Shown: piece after piece, positions 53,990-64,000 of the stretch | Layout of the letters: each line of letters begins with the position of its first letter | Position numbering within the stretch: position 1 is the first letter of the stretch | NCBI GenBank assembly: GCA_013396995.1 | Contig: VWZP01008283.1 | Coordinates: forward strand, 304,426-368,425 | DNA from: Dicaeum eximium | Lineage: Eukaryota > Chordata > Aves > Passeriformes > Dicaeidae | Direction: 5' to 3' | Length of the DNA: 64,000 nucleotides | The notes under the pieces: generated by a model | The model's input: the letters and a program-made list of their open reading frames with translations, nothing else | What the model was told of the DNA's origin: nothing | Database searches by the model: none | Made by a program: the position numbers and the translations under genes

Positions 53990-54405
53990 GCTCTGAGGGC
54001 TGGAGCCAGGCTGGGAGAGCTGGGGGTGCTCACCTGGAGAGGAGAAGGCTCCAGGGAGAGTTCAGAGCCCTGCCAGGGCCTGAAGGGGCTCCAGGAGAGC
54101 GGGAGAGGGACTGGGGACAAGGGATGGAGGGACAGGACACAGGGAATGGCTCCCACTGCCAGAGGGCAGGGCTGGATGGGATATTGGGAAGGAATGCCTG
54201 CCTGTGAGGGTGGTGAGCCCTGGCACAGGGTGCCCAGAGCAGCTGTGGCTGCCCTGGATCCCTGGCAATGCCCAAGGCCAGGTTGGACACTGGGGCTGGG
54301 AGCAGCCTGGGACAGTGGGAGGTGTCCCTTCCATGGCAGGGGGTAGGAATGAGCTGGTCTTCAAGGTCTCTTCCAACCCAAAACCTTCTAGGATTTTATA
54401 ATCAC
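53990..54405 (+). mobile_element. CR1 LINE 3'-region fragment (~415 bp)
   Basis: One of the two longest CR1 tails in the window: GAGGGCTGGAGCCAGGCTGG, GCCAGGGCCTGAAGGGGCTC, GGAGCAGCCTGGGACAGTGG and the end CCAACCCAAAACCTTCTAGG. It shares its 5' part with copies at 12729-13022 (inverted) and 58970-59103. Confidence 0.92.
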
Positions 54406-57022
54406 AGCAATCACTTAAGCAACGGTGTCTGAGGCACCACAACTGCCTGATTAGGAGCTGTTTGATGTGGAGATTTTGTTAGATGGAGAGTTGGAAGGAG
54501 CCAAGAACTCATCTGGTGAAGCCATTGTTCGGCCTCTTAATGACAGAAAAATGTCCAGAACTGACGTTCAGGTTCGGTGTTGAAACACGTGGTTTCTTTG
54601 GCTAATCACTTCTTTACTTGGCTTCCCTCCTCTTCAAAAGATTCTCAGATGCCTTGGATGTAAATTCCTAGAGTGGAATGACATCTGACAGCTCTGCATG
54701 CCAAGGAAGGGAGGAGCATCCACTGCCCAGCTGAATAAGTTATTTTGAAGTTCAGTTGCCTCAGTTTCCCAGTTCTGTGCCCTTCCTGCTTGGATTGTGG
54801 TTGGACTCAGCTTTTAGCTGTTAGATCTTGATCTACAGAGGGGAAAGTGGCTGGAGCCAACTTTTCCTGAGCAGTAAGTCACTTCTGCCCCTCACCTTTC
54901 AGCTGCTTGCTGTGAACTCTGCAAACTGCCTGGATTTTTGCCAAGAAGTTCCTTCTCAGCTCCTGAATTGTTGGAGATTTTCCCTCACTTCCTGTAGCAG
55001 AGCTGTCAGCGTGTCCAGCCAAAGCAAACCCCATTCCCAGCATTTCCTCCCCCACCTCTGTCCCTCCAAGGATGTGGTATTGACCTTTTTCTTGGAGTTG
55101 TTCCAGCGGCATACCAGGAATATTTTGGCCTAAAGGATATTGCATTGCTGACTAATGCTGCCCTGGATGTACTTGTGTGTGGAAATTTTTCCAAGAGATT
55201 AAAGTAACTCACTGGATCTAAAAAAAACCCCAAACCAACATCTTAATGAAACAAAGCTGATGTCTTGAGTGTCTTATCTGTTCCTTGGGCTGTATCCCCT
55301 GGATTACTTATCCAGTTGTTTCCCATCTGGATTTTAAGCAGCTGGTTGTTCTTGTCTCTTGTGTATTACCTTGTTCTGCTTCTCCCTGCTGAGCTTCATT
55401 TGCCTCCTGAGGTCGTTTTGGCATTTTCCAAGATGAATTTGAGTTCTGAATCTGTCCTCTCCCTTGCTTGCAATCACTCCCAAATTAATGCCTTCTGGGA
55501 ATTCGAGAAACATACAGCCAGCAAGGCGGAACAGAAATCAGAGATACAGTGGGAACTGCGGGCTTTCATTCCTGCCAGCATTTCTAAAAGGAGTCACTTT
55601 GGGTTTTTTAAAAGGAGGAATGGCAATGCCTCGGTATTCATGGCATTAAAACTGTGAGCAGTTGGTGTTCATACCATCTTGATCTGCTGCCTGTCAACAT
55701 AAACCTGGGTCTGTTCAGAGAAGAAACGTCTTGGAACTAAGTCCATTAGGATGCTCTCTCCAGATGTTGGTTGAAGCAGATATTTAAATATAAACAAGCC
55801 AAGCAGTACCTTATTTCCCCCCTCTTTTTGTGAAGTGAGTGAAGGTAGGGTAGGGAGGCTCTAGGAATAAACAGAATAGTTTCATATTTTATGTGGACAG
55901 ATCCCGTCCAAGACACATCACTCAGAAGGGGAAAATTTTCTGAAACACTTCATTGTCCTTCAGGGATCGTGAGTTACCAAAGCAAATAATTTCCTGGGTG
56001 AGATTGGACCCATGAAGGGTTAAATGTGGCTGTTTGCATCAGTGGCCATGTGAGGAAAACCAGCTTGTTTGTGGTGCTGAAAATCAATTCCTGGGATTCA
56101 GCTTGTGCTGCAGCAGGAGGGGATTGGGTTTGCTTGTCTGTGTCCCTGAGGATTGTCACTGGGTCTGGGATGAATCCCTCCTCCCCTCACAGCAGCTCGT
56201 GGCTGTTTGTCCTGCACCAGCTCGAGCTGTTCTGCACATCCATGGGACAGATCTGAGTGAGGGATTCAGGAATCATTCCCACCTGGGATGTGCTGCTTCC
56301 CAAAACCTACTCAGTGAAGGGAATATTTGCTCTACCTTTGTGAAGGCAGCTTTTTAACTTCGTGGGAAAACCTGATTCTGCCTCCAGAGAGAAATGTATT
56401 AGAAATTCACATGGGATTCAGAATTTGATTTGGGAAAATCTCATCTCTGTGAGGCTGTCTGCTGGGCTCCTGTTTGTTCAGCCCTTTCTCTTCAGAGCTA
56501 ACTGAAGATGAAAATGCTGCATAATTGGGATACTGGAGATTTTGGTGACACTCAGATGTTAAGACTCACAGATGTTAAGATCTAGAACAAACAAACAAAA
56601 TCCCCCAAAAATTACTCTTAGAGGAGTAAAAAATAAGTGTTGTGAAGATGGTGGGGTCTGAAAGTGAGTAAATCCCATGTTTCATGAGTGAGAAGAGCTT
56701 TTTGTTGCTAATAATTAGTTATAGGGGCTGTTAAATTCGTTCAGTTCAACTAAAATTACTGAATAACTTGGTAGAAAACAGAGCAATGAAATTAATTTTC
56801 ATCTCAAATCACAAATATTTAAGAACAAAACTGATGCTTGGGAATGATATGGGGGAAAAAAATTACTTTACAATTATAAAGTCAAATAACTGCTCTTGTC
56901 CTTGAAGGAGGTTTAAGTGCACACGATGGATCTGTTGGACACAGTAAACCATTTTTAAATAATTTGCTTAAAACTTGCTCTTAAACTGGTCCTTGAATCC
57001 ATGTTTTTTTCTCTTCTTTTAG

Positions 57023-57081
57023 TGGGGAAGACTTCCTTGATCACCAGGTTCATGTATGACAGCTTTGACAACACCTACCAG
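57023..57081 (+). CDS. RAB6A: RAB6A exon 2 (P-loop, G1)
   Basis: The exon starts in codon 24 after acceptor CTTCTTTTAG and encodes [20 protein letters not shown], then donor GTAAAT. It includes the G1 phosphate-binding GKT (K26, T27 in standard numbering) and leads into switch I. RAB6A is a Golgi small GTPase controlling retrograde transport from endosomes and Golgi to ER and post-Golgi exocytosis. Exon 1 is missing, probably within the N gap. Confidence 0.96.
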
Positions 57082-60000
57082 GTAAATTAATCCATATTTT
57101 TGTCTTGTGTAAGACTCCTCTGCTGCCTTGTCTTCCATTGCAGACAAAGTCACTCCAGACCAGATGGGGCTCTGACCATGGAATTCCCAGATGTAAAATC
57201 TTAATTTTAATCACCTGCCAGAGTGGCACCTCTGGGTTGGATTCTGCTCCAGGGGTTTACCTGCTGCTTGCAGCAGGGTGAGCTGTGGTTCTAAAGGAAT
57301 ACCCAAGGCACAGCCAGGGAATAGCAGTTGTTAAGTCTGCCAGGGTTTGTTTTTTCCCCCATCATTTTCTGCCACACCATCACAGATCTACTCCCTGTGT
57401 TCAGATAACATAACAAGTACCCAGCTCTTTCAAACAACAAGTTGACACGAGCTAGAAAGTAACGCAAAATGTAAAAAAAAATAAAAGGAAGATTTAGGAT
57501 GTTTAGAAAACAATTTTACAAATTAGCACTGTGCAGTCCAGGAGAACAATCTGTGTTGCCCACTCCCAGAATTTAGCTTGAGCTCAAAATGTGGTGAGAT
57601 ATAAAAGTACTTCAGTTTCATGAAGTGTGTCTCCTCCAAGCAGAACGTGTTTCATGACTTGGTTACAGTTGGTGTTCTGGATACATGAAACCCAGAAAAA
57701 TCTGTTCCCTGGTGCCTGGGAAGGTTTTTTAGTGGGGTGGGAAGAGGAGGTAATAGAAAAAAAAAAGGAAAACGTTGTTATTCTCCTGTTCCTCAGTGTC
57801 TAGCCAAGGATCTCATTGAATTGAGAGATTTTCCTCCTGCCCCCTTCAGTAATTCCTCCTTGCTGCTACTAGGAAAAACGAGATGGGAAGTTGTCCCTGA
57901 AGTGTGGGAAGAGCCACACTTCCAGTGTGGGAGGGCTGGAGCACAGAGCTCCCGAGGCAGCAAATTCCTCCCACTGTAATTACATGGACATTGAAGGCAG
58001 CTCTTTTATTTAAGCTGGGATTTTAGTCCCCCCCCAACCCCAGTATTTTTCTTTTAGGGCTGCTCCTTTTCCTTATTGGGTTTGTGTCCCAGCTCTTCCT
58101 GAGGAGGTTTCACCCTGTGTGCTTTAGGATGGCACGGGTGTCACCGTGGGAAGGTGGTCTGATGTAATACATTAAATGATTGCAAAAGCAGTGAGTGGCA
58201 CTTAGAACAGTGAGAAATCCTAAGAGAACTTGGATTTAGGCATCAGTGCTGCCTGCCCAGGCTGGGTGTTGATGGACTTGGGTCAGAGCCATTCATCCAA
58301 ACCCCTTGATTTTCCTGGAGCTGTGGCTGAGGTGGGGCCATACCTCCTAGTGTGCTGTAGCTGGAAGAAGGAATCAGTAACAAAAGCTCCAGGAATTGGG
58401 CCAAAATCCCACTGCCTGTTGGTGTCAGCCCAAACCAGACATTTTTGGATGCCCAAGATTCTCTAGAGACCCCTGAGAGCCCAGTATTTGATGCCAGTGC
58501 ACATCACACCCTGATCATGGGTAACTGGAGCAGGAGGTGAGTTCAGGGACGATCTGCTTGTTCTGGACATTTCTGGCAGATTTTGAATGCATATTTTCCT
58601 GAAACCTATCATTTGAACACAAGGTTTTTATGTTCAGCTGTTAAAAATAGAAAGCTGCCATTTAATAATCCGTGCTGTGCATTGGATTCCTTTTGCTCAC
58701 TGCTGCATGAGAGGAATTCAGCTGTGTCCCTCTGTCTTATCAGCAAGAACTTGCTGTGCTGTGTCAGAAGCCCAAACACCTGGAATAAAACTGTGTGATC
58801 AGAGGTGTTTGTCTTACCAGGAGAGATTGCCCTCCATGAACATGTTGGGAATGATTTCCTTTGTGCTGTGGCCCCATATATCATAGGAGATCTATTTTAG
58901 TGAAAGTCTGGTATATAGAGTGTGCTGGAATCCACTCCTTGATAGTGCTGCTTCCCTGTGTTGTACTAGGACAGGCTGGGAGAGGAGAAGGCTCCAGGGA
59001 GAGCTCAGAGCCCTGCCAGGGCCTGAAGGGGCTCCAGGAGAGCTGGAGAGGGACTGGGGACAAGGGATGGAGGGACAGGACACAGGGAGTGGCTTTCACT
59101 GCCATTAAGATGTCCTCCAGGAAGCTCCCACTGGTGTCAGGAAGTTTGGGTGCAGCTGTGCTGCTTTAGGATGAACCAAGCTGTAGTTAGGGATCATGTA
59201 GGTGTCTGCCTTAATCTGGCTGGAAAAGTGAGGATCCATGGACATATTTGGCAGTTGGGAAGAAGATAGTGTGGCCACATATCCTAGTTGAGCTGGGGGA
59301 CACCAGTTTGTCACATGGATAAAAATCCCTGCTGCTACCCAAGTAAGTGTGTGGATTAAAGTGTCAATAGGCATGAACTGAAACCAAGCTTAAAACCTTT
59401 TGTACTTTAAGGAATTGTTCTGGTCGTGGACATATTAAACAAATTGCTTATTGAATCAAGCTATATCTTAAAAATAAGAAACCCAACGTGTTTTTCTTGC
59501 AGCTGCTGCTGCTCCCCTGAAAATCACTGCAGGTGTTCTGACATTTTTTGAAGAGCTCTTGGTTTTCTCATCTCTTTACAGGCAACAATTGGCATTGACT
59601 TCTTATCGAAAACCATGTACTTGGAGGATCGAACAGTGAGTAAGATTTTGTTGCTTTTCTCTGTGAACAGTAGAAATGAGGACCAGCATCTGGTTTTGTG
59701 CAGCCCACACTTCTGAGATCACTGGGAAGCACAGGCTGAGCCTTCATCTCCCAGCTGCTTCCAGGCTGACAAGTGCTGTGGAGCCACATGAGTGGGGATG
59801 GGAAATCATCATTTGGTTCACGTGTGCAGGGCTCTCAGGTGCAGTCTGGGAGTGGCACAAGGTGCTTTAGTGGCATCCTCTGTGAAGAAAGAGATAGTAC
59901 AGATAATTTGAGGGGTGAGTGATGGTGGGAATCTGGAGAAAGGGGAATCATGCTTAGCCTCTCCAGTTTTTGATGCCACAGGACAGAAAGGTAAAATACA

Positions 60001-63000
60001 AATTGCCAGATGTGGCCAGTTAATAGCTGTCTCCATCTTCTTAATACTCCTTGTTTAAAAAGAAGGTGGCCTCTAATGAGTTCACAAATGAGACTCGTTT
60101 CCTTGCTTGGTGCAGTTTTAGCTCATCAAGTGAAATCACTCCTCTGTGCAGGCAAAGCTGTGGTTTAAAATGAGCTCAGATTCTTAATTAAGAAATTCAG
60201 CCTCAGTTGAGCTATTTGCAGAAACAAAACTGCAGTGCTGCAGAAGCTTGTGGTACAGGGTAAACTCCCAGTAAAGGGGATTGGATAAACCCCCAATAAA
60301 TGGGATTGCATGGAAAGTGCTTGAGGGATGAGATGTGCTTTCCATGGCCAAACTGGCTCTTGCACACCTTGCCATACACGTTGCTTTTAGTGTGTCTTGC
60401 CTTTTCTTCCAGGACCTTGCTGGTAAGAGCCATTCAGCCTCTCTGTGTGTGCTACTTTGCAGTTTAGAGTTACAACGAGCATTTTATCCTTGAAAAACTG
60501 ACATGAGTAGCTTTTCCAGCTTTTCCACCAGCAACCATCCTTCATGCTGCTGGAGGTTGCCTGTGTCAGTCCTGAGGGAGGAGAGCAGAGCATGAATTTT
60601 CTCCTGTAGGCAGAACTGCAGGTGAACATTTCAGAGAATCACTGAGGCTGGAAAAGCCCTCCAAGATCAAGTTCAACCATTCACCAAGGCCACCACTAAC
60701 CCACGTTCCCCAGGTGCCACATCCACACACTTCTGACCACTTCCATGGATGGTGATTCCATCACTTCAGCCGTAGCTTTCTTGTTGGCCCTCTCAGTTTG
60801 GAAGCTGAGACATTCCACTCCTCCCCTTTTGGAAGGGAAGCATTTTTTGGGAAGCTGCACCCCCCCAGTTTGGCTGCTGTTACCCCTTGGGAGAGATTGC
60901 TGTAAGCAGACAGTGTCTGCTGCTCCCAGTCCCCAGGCACCTCCTGCATGAGTTTATCCTCTTTATTTAGTTTTTCTGGGGGAAAAAAACCCCAAAAAGG
61001 TAAAACATCTCTTGACTCTTTTTATTTTTAGTGGCAGTTTGGCTTTTTTAATTTTCTCCCACCCACAGATCAGGTTGCAGCTGTGGGATACTGCGGGTCA
61101 GGAACGTTTCCGTAGCCTCATTCCCAGTTACATCCGTGACTCTGCTGCTGCTGTAGTAGTTTACGATATCACAAGTAGGTATTTTGCACTGGCTTTGACC
61201 TTTTTTCTTATTTTTCTTGCTTGTTTGACTGATTTTGTTAGGTACGGTTGCAATTATGGGACACAGCAGGTCAAGAGCGGTTCAGGAGCTTGATTCCTAG
61301 CTACATTCGTGACTCCACTGTTGCAGTTGTTGTTTATGATATCACAAGTGAGTGGGGGGAATTCTGCATTTCTAATACTCTGCCCTTTTCATCCTCTAGC
61401 TTAGCTTTGCATGTCCTCTCACGTCATCTGCTTGGGCTTCATCCTGGCATGACAAAAACGTGGTTTCTTTGCTTGTTTCACACAAGCCCCGTGGTTGCTG
61501 CTGTTGTAATGCATAAACTGTCTCACTAAAACCATTTTAACCCTTCCCTATCCCATCTTCTTCAGTCCTCCAGTCCTGCCTGCTCTCGTTGCACTCTTCC
61601 ATCTGCCTTTTGGTCATAACATCACCTGTGACTTTGGTCTTCATGCCCGTGGGTATCTGAATTCTCCAGCTGGAGACTTCTGTAGCTTGCTCCACTTCAT
61701 TCACCCTCCCCCACCAAACCAAATCTGGGCACGGGCTGGCGGGGAGAACGCATTAACATCACATTTTCCTTGGAATCAGCCACTCCCACATGCTGCAAGA
61801 TGTAAAACTTACTACTAAGCTCTTACCCTTTAACAATTGCTCTTTCATTTCTTACTAAGGTATGTACATTTTTGTCAACTAAAATATCAGTGCTTCTTCA
61901 GCCCTGCTTCTTCTGTCCCTCCCCTCAGTCCAGAGACCCCTTAACTTACCAGTTCCTGCATTTACAAAGTGCAGAAATTCTATTTTAGGGGAACTAAACC
62001 TTCAGACAATTTCAGTTCTGAACCAGAATTGACTGAGAACAATGGCCTAATTCTACACAAATGCATAAGTTCTTGTCCTTTGATTTATAAATACTAGAAG
62101 ATTACAGCCAGGAATAGGGGCTTTGCCTAGAAAAGCTCTAATTGTTAAAAATGGCACTTTCCTTTGAGCTAAAATTACAGGTTAGCTGTGAACTCTGAAT
62201 TTTTTCCTGACCCAGCAAATTCAATATTGCCAAGCAGTAAAGAGAATTAAGACACTGGCAAGTGATCAAGTCTTGGCTGTCTAGCATGCAATGTATTACT
62301 TTGCAGTAGAAGCCATTAAAAAAAAATCAATACTTTTCAAGAACTGCTGCAGAGGCCCCCCCTTTTTAAGTACTGAAACTCCTTTGGCTGCTCAGATGCT
62401 CTTTGTGTCACTAACTGGCAAATGCTGAGCTCTGTGGCAGCTTCCCTCCAACTCCTTTTTCTCTGTGGGATGCAACTTCTCAAGCACCATACAGTCTGGA
62501 ATTCTTACCTTGCAGCTTTTAATGCAGCATTAAGTGCCTGTGAAGAGGTTAAATTTCTGCTCCTGGTTTTATGCAAAGATTTAGAAATAGTTTTGAAGGC
62601 AAGTGTTCAGTGCCACGGGAGTTGCTGCTGTGTTGTATAACCCTGGGATTCCCTAGAGAAAATAGAAAGTGATTGATTCAAGTGTACAGAATGCAAGGCT
62701 GGGACTGAGGATTTTGAGAAGCAGTGGAACTGTAGGAACTTCTGTGGGTGCACAAGGCATGAGCAGTGTAGAGTGCAAAAGTTAATCCCCACCCCCTACA
62801 GAAAATACTTCATTTTGGACTAAAAAATAAGGAACTGAAACACAGTGATAAGACTTTCCATTTTAGGTGCTGTCAAAACCAAATTATAGATGGACTCAGT
62901 TCCCTCTGGGGCTTTGAACCCACCTGTAATGAAGCACTTGCCCATCTGGAATTAATGCCAGAGCTTCCAAGTGCCCTTTAGTGGGGGAGATTTCAGGGTT

Positions 63001-64000
63001 TCACTCGCTGATTCTTCATCACCCTCTTCCGCCGACTCCACAGAATATGAAGCTTTTCTTTCCAAGTCCAGGTGTATTTCCTGGTGAGCTGTGAGGGACA
63101 CCTGCAGTGATAACCCTCTCCACTGTTCTCTGGTAGATGTAAACTCCTTCCAGCAAACCACAAAGTGGATCGATGATGTCAGAACGGAACGGGGCAGCGA
63201 TGTCATCATCATGCTGGTGGGAAATAAAACAGATCTAGCAGACAAGAGGTATGGGGGAATAATCCAGCTTTCAAATGCTTGTCTTGCTCTGCTGCTCTTT
63301 GCTCTTACTTTAAGGAGTATATTGTAATGTATTTTTTTCCTCTGGAGATGGCTGTGACTAGAGAAATTTCAATTTTAAACCCTCTTTCCTTTGGCTAAGC
63401 CATATTTCCATCACAGGAGAGAAGGGATTGTTGACTACAGCCCACACCAGTGAATGAATAAACTGGTTACAAGTATTTGTTCTTAATAATGTTCTGCTTA
63501 ATGGGTGGAACACATATCCAGGGAAAAATGTGACAAAATCCCTCCCATATCTGATGGTTACACTTAGACCTTTGCTAAAGGTCTAACAGTTAAAACAGTT
63601 TTATTTTGATGATTACTTTTGGACTGTGTTGGCTAATTGTTCAGACATAAAAGCACAGCTTCCTGGGCAGGGATTTGGGGGTGAACACTTGGCTGGAATG
63701 CTGAGTTCTGCTTTGGGGGCCACATGTGCCATGGCAGTGAAGTGGTGATACCTGTCAGCAGCTGTACATTCCATGCAGGGGAAAAAACCTGTAAGTGCTT
63801 TCAAATAAAGCACTTAAAGGTTTGTTTGGTTTTTTTTTAGTGTAATAAATCTTAGTTATTAAGATATTTGTCCAGGTTTGGGTTTTATAAGTTTTTTTTC
63901 CCCCTAATTCTGTGTTTTCTTCCCCAGACAAGTGTCCATTGAGGAAGGAGAAAGGAAAGCCAAAGAGTTGAATGTAATGTTCATTGAAACTAGTGCAAAA
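57023..64000 (+). CDS. RAB6A: Ras-related protein Rab-6A, exons 2 to 6 (partial gene)
   Basis: The visible coding exons are 57023-57081, 59582-59635, alternative 61069-61174 or 61242-61347, 63137-63248, and 63928 to the window end. With either exon 4 the frame is continuous from V24 to ETSAK, covering G1 (GKTS), switch I (TIGIDF), G3 (WDTAGQE), G4 (NKTD) and G5 (ETSAK). Residues match vertebrate RAB6A essentially throughout, as far as I can recall the family. The C-terminal hypervariable region with the prenylated CXC motif lies beyond the window, and the first exon is in the N gap, so this is a truncated view of an intact gene, not a pseudogene. It is divergent from MRPL48. Confidence 0.96.
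57082..59581 (+). other. RAB6A: RAB6A intron 2
   Basis: A 2.5 kb intron with one CR1 fragment (58970-59103); otherwise no recognised feature. Confidence 0.8.
58970..59103 (+). mobile_element. CR1 LINE fragment truncated at both ends
   Basis: GGAGAGGAGAAGGCTCCAGG, GCCAGGGCCTGAAGGGGCTC and CAAGGGATGGAGGGACAGGA match the 5' part of the CR1 copy at 53990 almost exactly, but the rest of the 3' tail is missing. Confidence 0.88.
59582..59635 (+). CDS. RAB6A: RAB6A exon 3 (switch I)
   Basis: It encodes [18 protein letters not shown] in 54 nt, from acceptor CTCTTTACAG to donor GTGAGT. T in ATIGIDF is the switch I threonine that coordinates magnesium. The exon ends after T61, so codon 62 comes from whichever exon 4 is used. 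Confidence 0.96.
59636..61068 (+). other. RAB6A: RAB6A intron 3
   Basis: A 1.4 kb intron with an antisense CR1 tail at 60634-60772; nothing else recognised. Confidence 0.8.
60634..60772 (-). mobile_element. CR1 LINE 3'-end fragment
   Basis: Antisense CR1: CAGAGAATCACTGAGGCTGG, AAAAGCCCTCCAAGATCAAG and CCACCACTAACCCACGTTCC. It lies in RAB6A intron 3, about 300 bp before exon 4a. Confidence 0.88.
61069..61174 (+). CDS. RAB6A: RAB6A alternative exon 4a (RAB6A' isoform)
   Basis: A 106-nt exon with acceptor CCCACCCACAG and donor GTAGGT. It encodes [20 protein letters not shown] and continues to [12 protein letters not shown]. It has I62, A87 and A88, the three residues known to define the RAB6A' splice form. 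Same length and phase as exon 4b, 67 nt downstream. Confidence 0.95.
61242..61347 (+). CDS. RAB6A: RAB6A alternative exon 4b (RAB6A isoform)
   Basis: A 106-nt exon with acceptor TTTTGTTAG and donor GTGAGT. It encodes [20 protein letters not shown] and continues to [12 protein letters not shown], with V62, T87 and V88 of canonical RAB6A. It contains the G3 motif and switch II glutamine (Q72). By hand count it differs from 4a at 26 of 106 nucleotides but at only three amino acids. Confidence 0.95.
61348..63136 (+). other. RAB6A: RAB6A intron after exon 4b
   Basis: A 1.8 kb intron in which I see no repeat or gene. Confidence 0.75.
63137..63248 (+). CDS. RAB6A: RAB6A exon 5 (G4)
   Basis: It encodes [20 protein letters not shown], then [18 protein letters not shown], with the guanine-specificity NKTD motif. 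Acceptor CTCTGGTAG, donor GTATGG. The split codons on both sides join in frame with either exon 4 and with exon 6. Confidence 0.96.
63249..63927 (+). other. RAB6A: RAB6A intron between exons 5 and 6
   Basis: About 0.7 kb of noncoding sequence; no feature recognised. Confidence 0.75.
63928..64000 (+). CDS. RAB6A: RAB6A exon 6, cut by the window end (G5)
   Basis: After acceptor TTCCCCAG it encodes [20 protein letters not shown], then TSAK, the G5 motif, and continues beyond the right edge. Confidence 0.95.

Larger units (their letters stand above)
32907..57022 (+). other. RAB6A: RAB6A intron 1 (about 24 kb)
   Basis: A long, mostly unique, moderately AT-rich intron. Recognised contents are a poly-A tract (33240-33264), an internal CR1 fragment (36430-36785), CR1 tails at 47890, 49980, 50950 and 53990, a GGAAT microsatellite (43990-44038) and an AGCTCTGGG-type repeat (53214-53281). 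Open frames in it, the longest 251 aa at 41796-42551, have no family resemblance, no conserved-looking domain and no splice partners. I see no RNA gene. Conserved noncoding enhancers may be present but cannot be judged from one sequence. Confidence 0.7.

Noticed and set aside
61069..61347. Assembly duplication or processed RAB6 pseudogene as an explanation for two copies of exon 4
   Set aside because: The copies differ at about a quarter of positions, nearly all silent. Each has its own splice sites, and the three amino-acid differences are those known for RAB6A and RAB6A'.

Overview
The window looks like a bird nuclear genome, most likely a songbird. Five small-intron vertebrate genes keep the order known from human 11q13.4: DNAJB13, PAAF1, COA4, MRPL48, RAB6A. 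The interspersed repeats are almost all 5'-truncated CR1 LINE tails, the typical avian repeat, and one LTR-type element resembles avian endogenous retroviral LTRs. The species was not determined, and the family names rest on recognition of protein sequence, not on database searches.

Layout, left to right. (1) 1-9109 is intergenic, with microsatellites, a 24-bp minisatellite and an old array with a regular ~46-bp period, and no gene I can recognise. (2) 9165-13316, minus strand: DNAJB13, 8 coding exons, 316 aa, with a perfect RFX X-box palindrome next to its start codon. (3) 13825-22625, minus strand: PAAF1, 12 coding exons, 391 aa. Its intron 4 holds, in the opposite orientation, an intact single-exon ORF of 558 aa. 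That ORF has two N-terminal membrane segments, an acidic linker, a retroviral gag-like region and a C-terminal RING-H2 finger, and it lies between two LTR-like direct repeats of similar length. This is the most unusual feature in the window. (4) 23058-23303, plus strand: COA4, divergent from PAAF1 across a GC-rich promoter with a 38-bp tandem repeat. (5) 24514-28795, minus strand: MRPL48, 8 coding exons, 200 aa, convergent with COA4. (6) 29.0-32.1 kb: two CpG-rich promoter zones, for MRPL48 and RAB6A, with unexplained sequence between. (7) From about 31.9 kb past the right end, plus strand: RAB6A. Its first coding exon is probably in an 812-base run of Ns (32095-32906). After a ~24 kb first intron come exons 2, 3, a pair of mutually exclusive exons (4a, 4b), exon 5 and the start of exon 6.

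The host genes are not an operon. They are a conserved housekeeping cluster with shared divergent promoters. COA4 (complex IV assembly) and MRPL48 (mitoribosome) act in mitochondria, PAAF1 on the 26S proteasome, DNAJB13 in motile cilia and sperm tails, and RAB6A at the Golgi. Exon joins for DNAJB13, PAAF1 and MRPL48 were worked out by hand from splice sites and reading frame. Each sums to a whole number of codons and ends in a stop. No tRNA, rRNA or CRISPR was seen.
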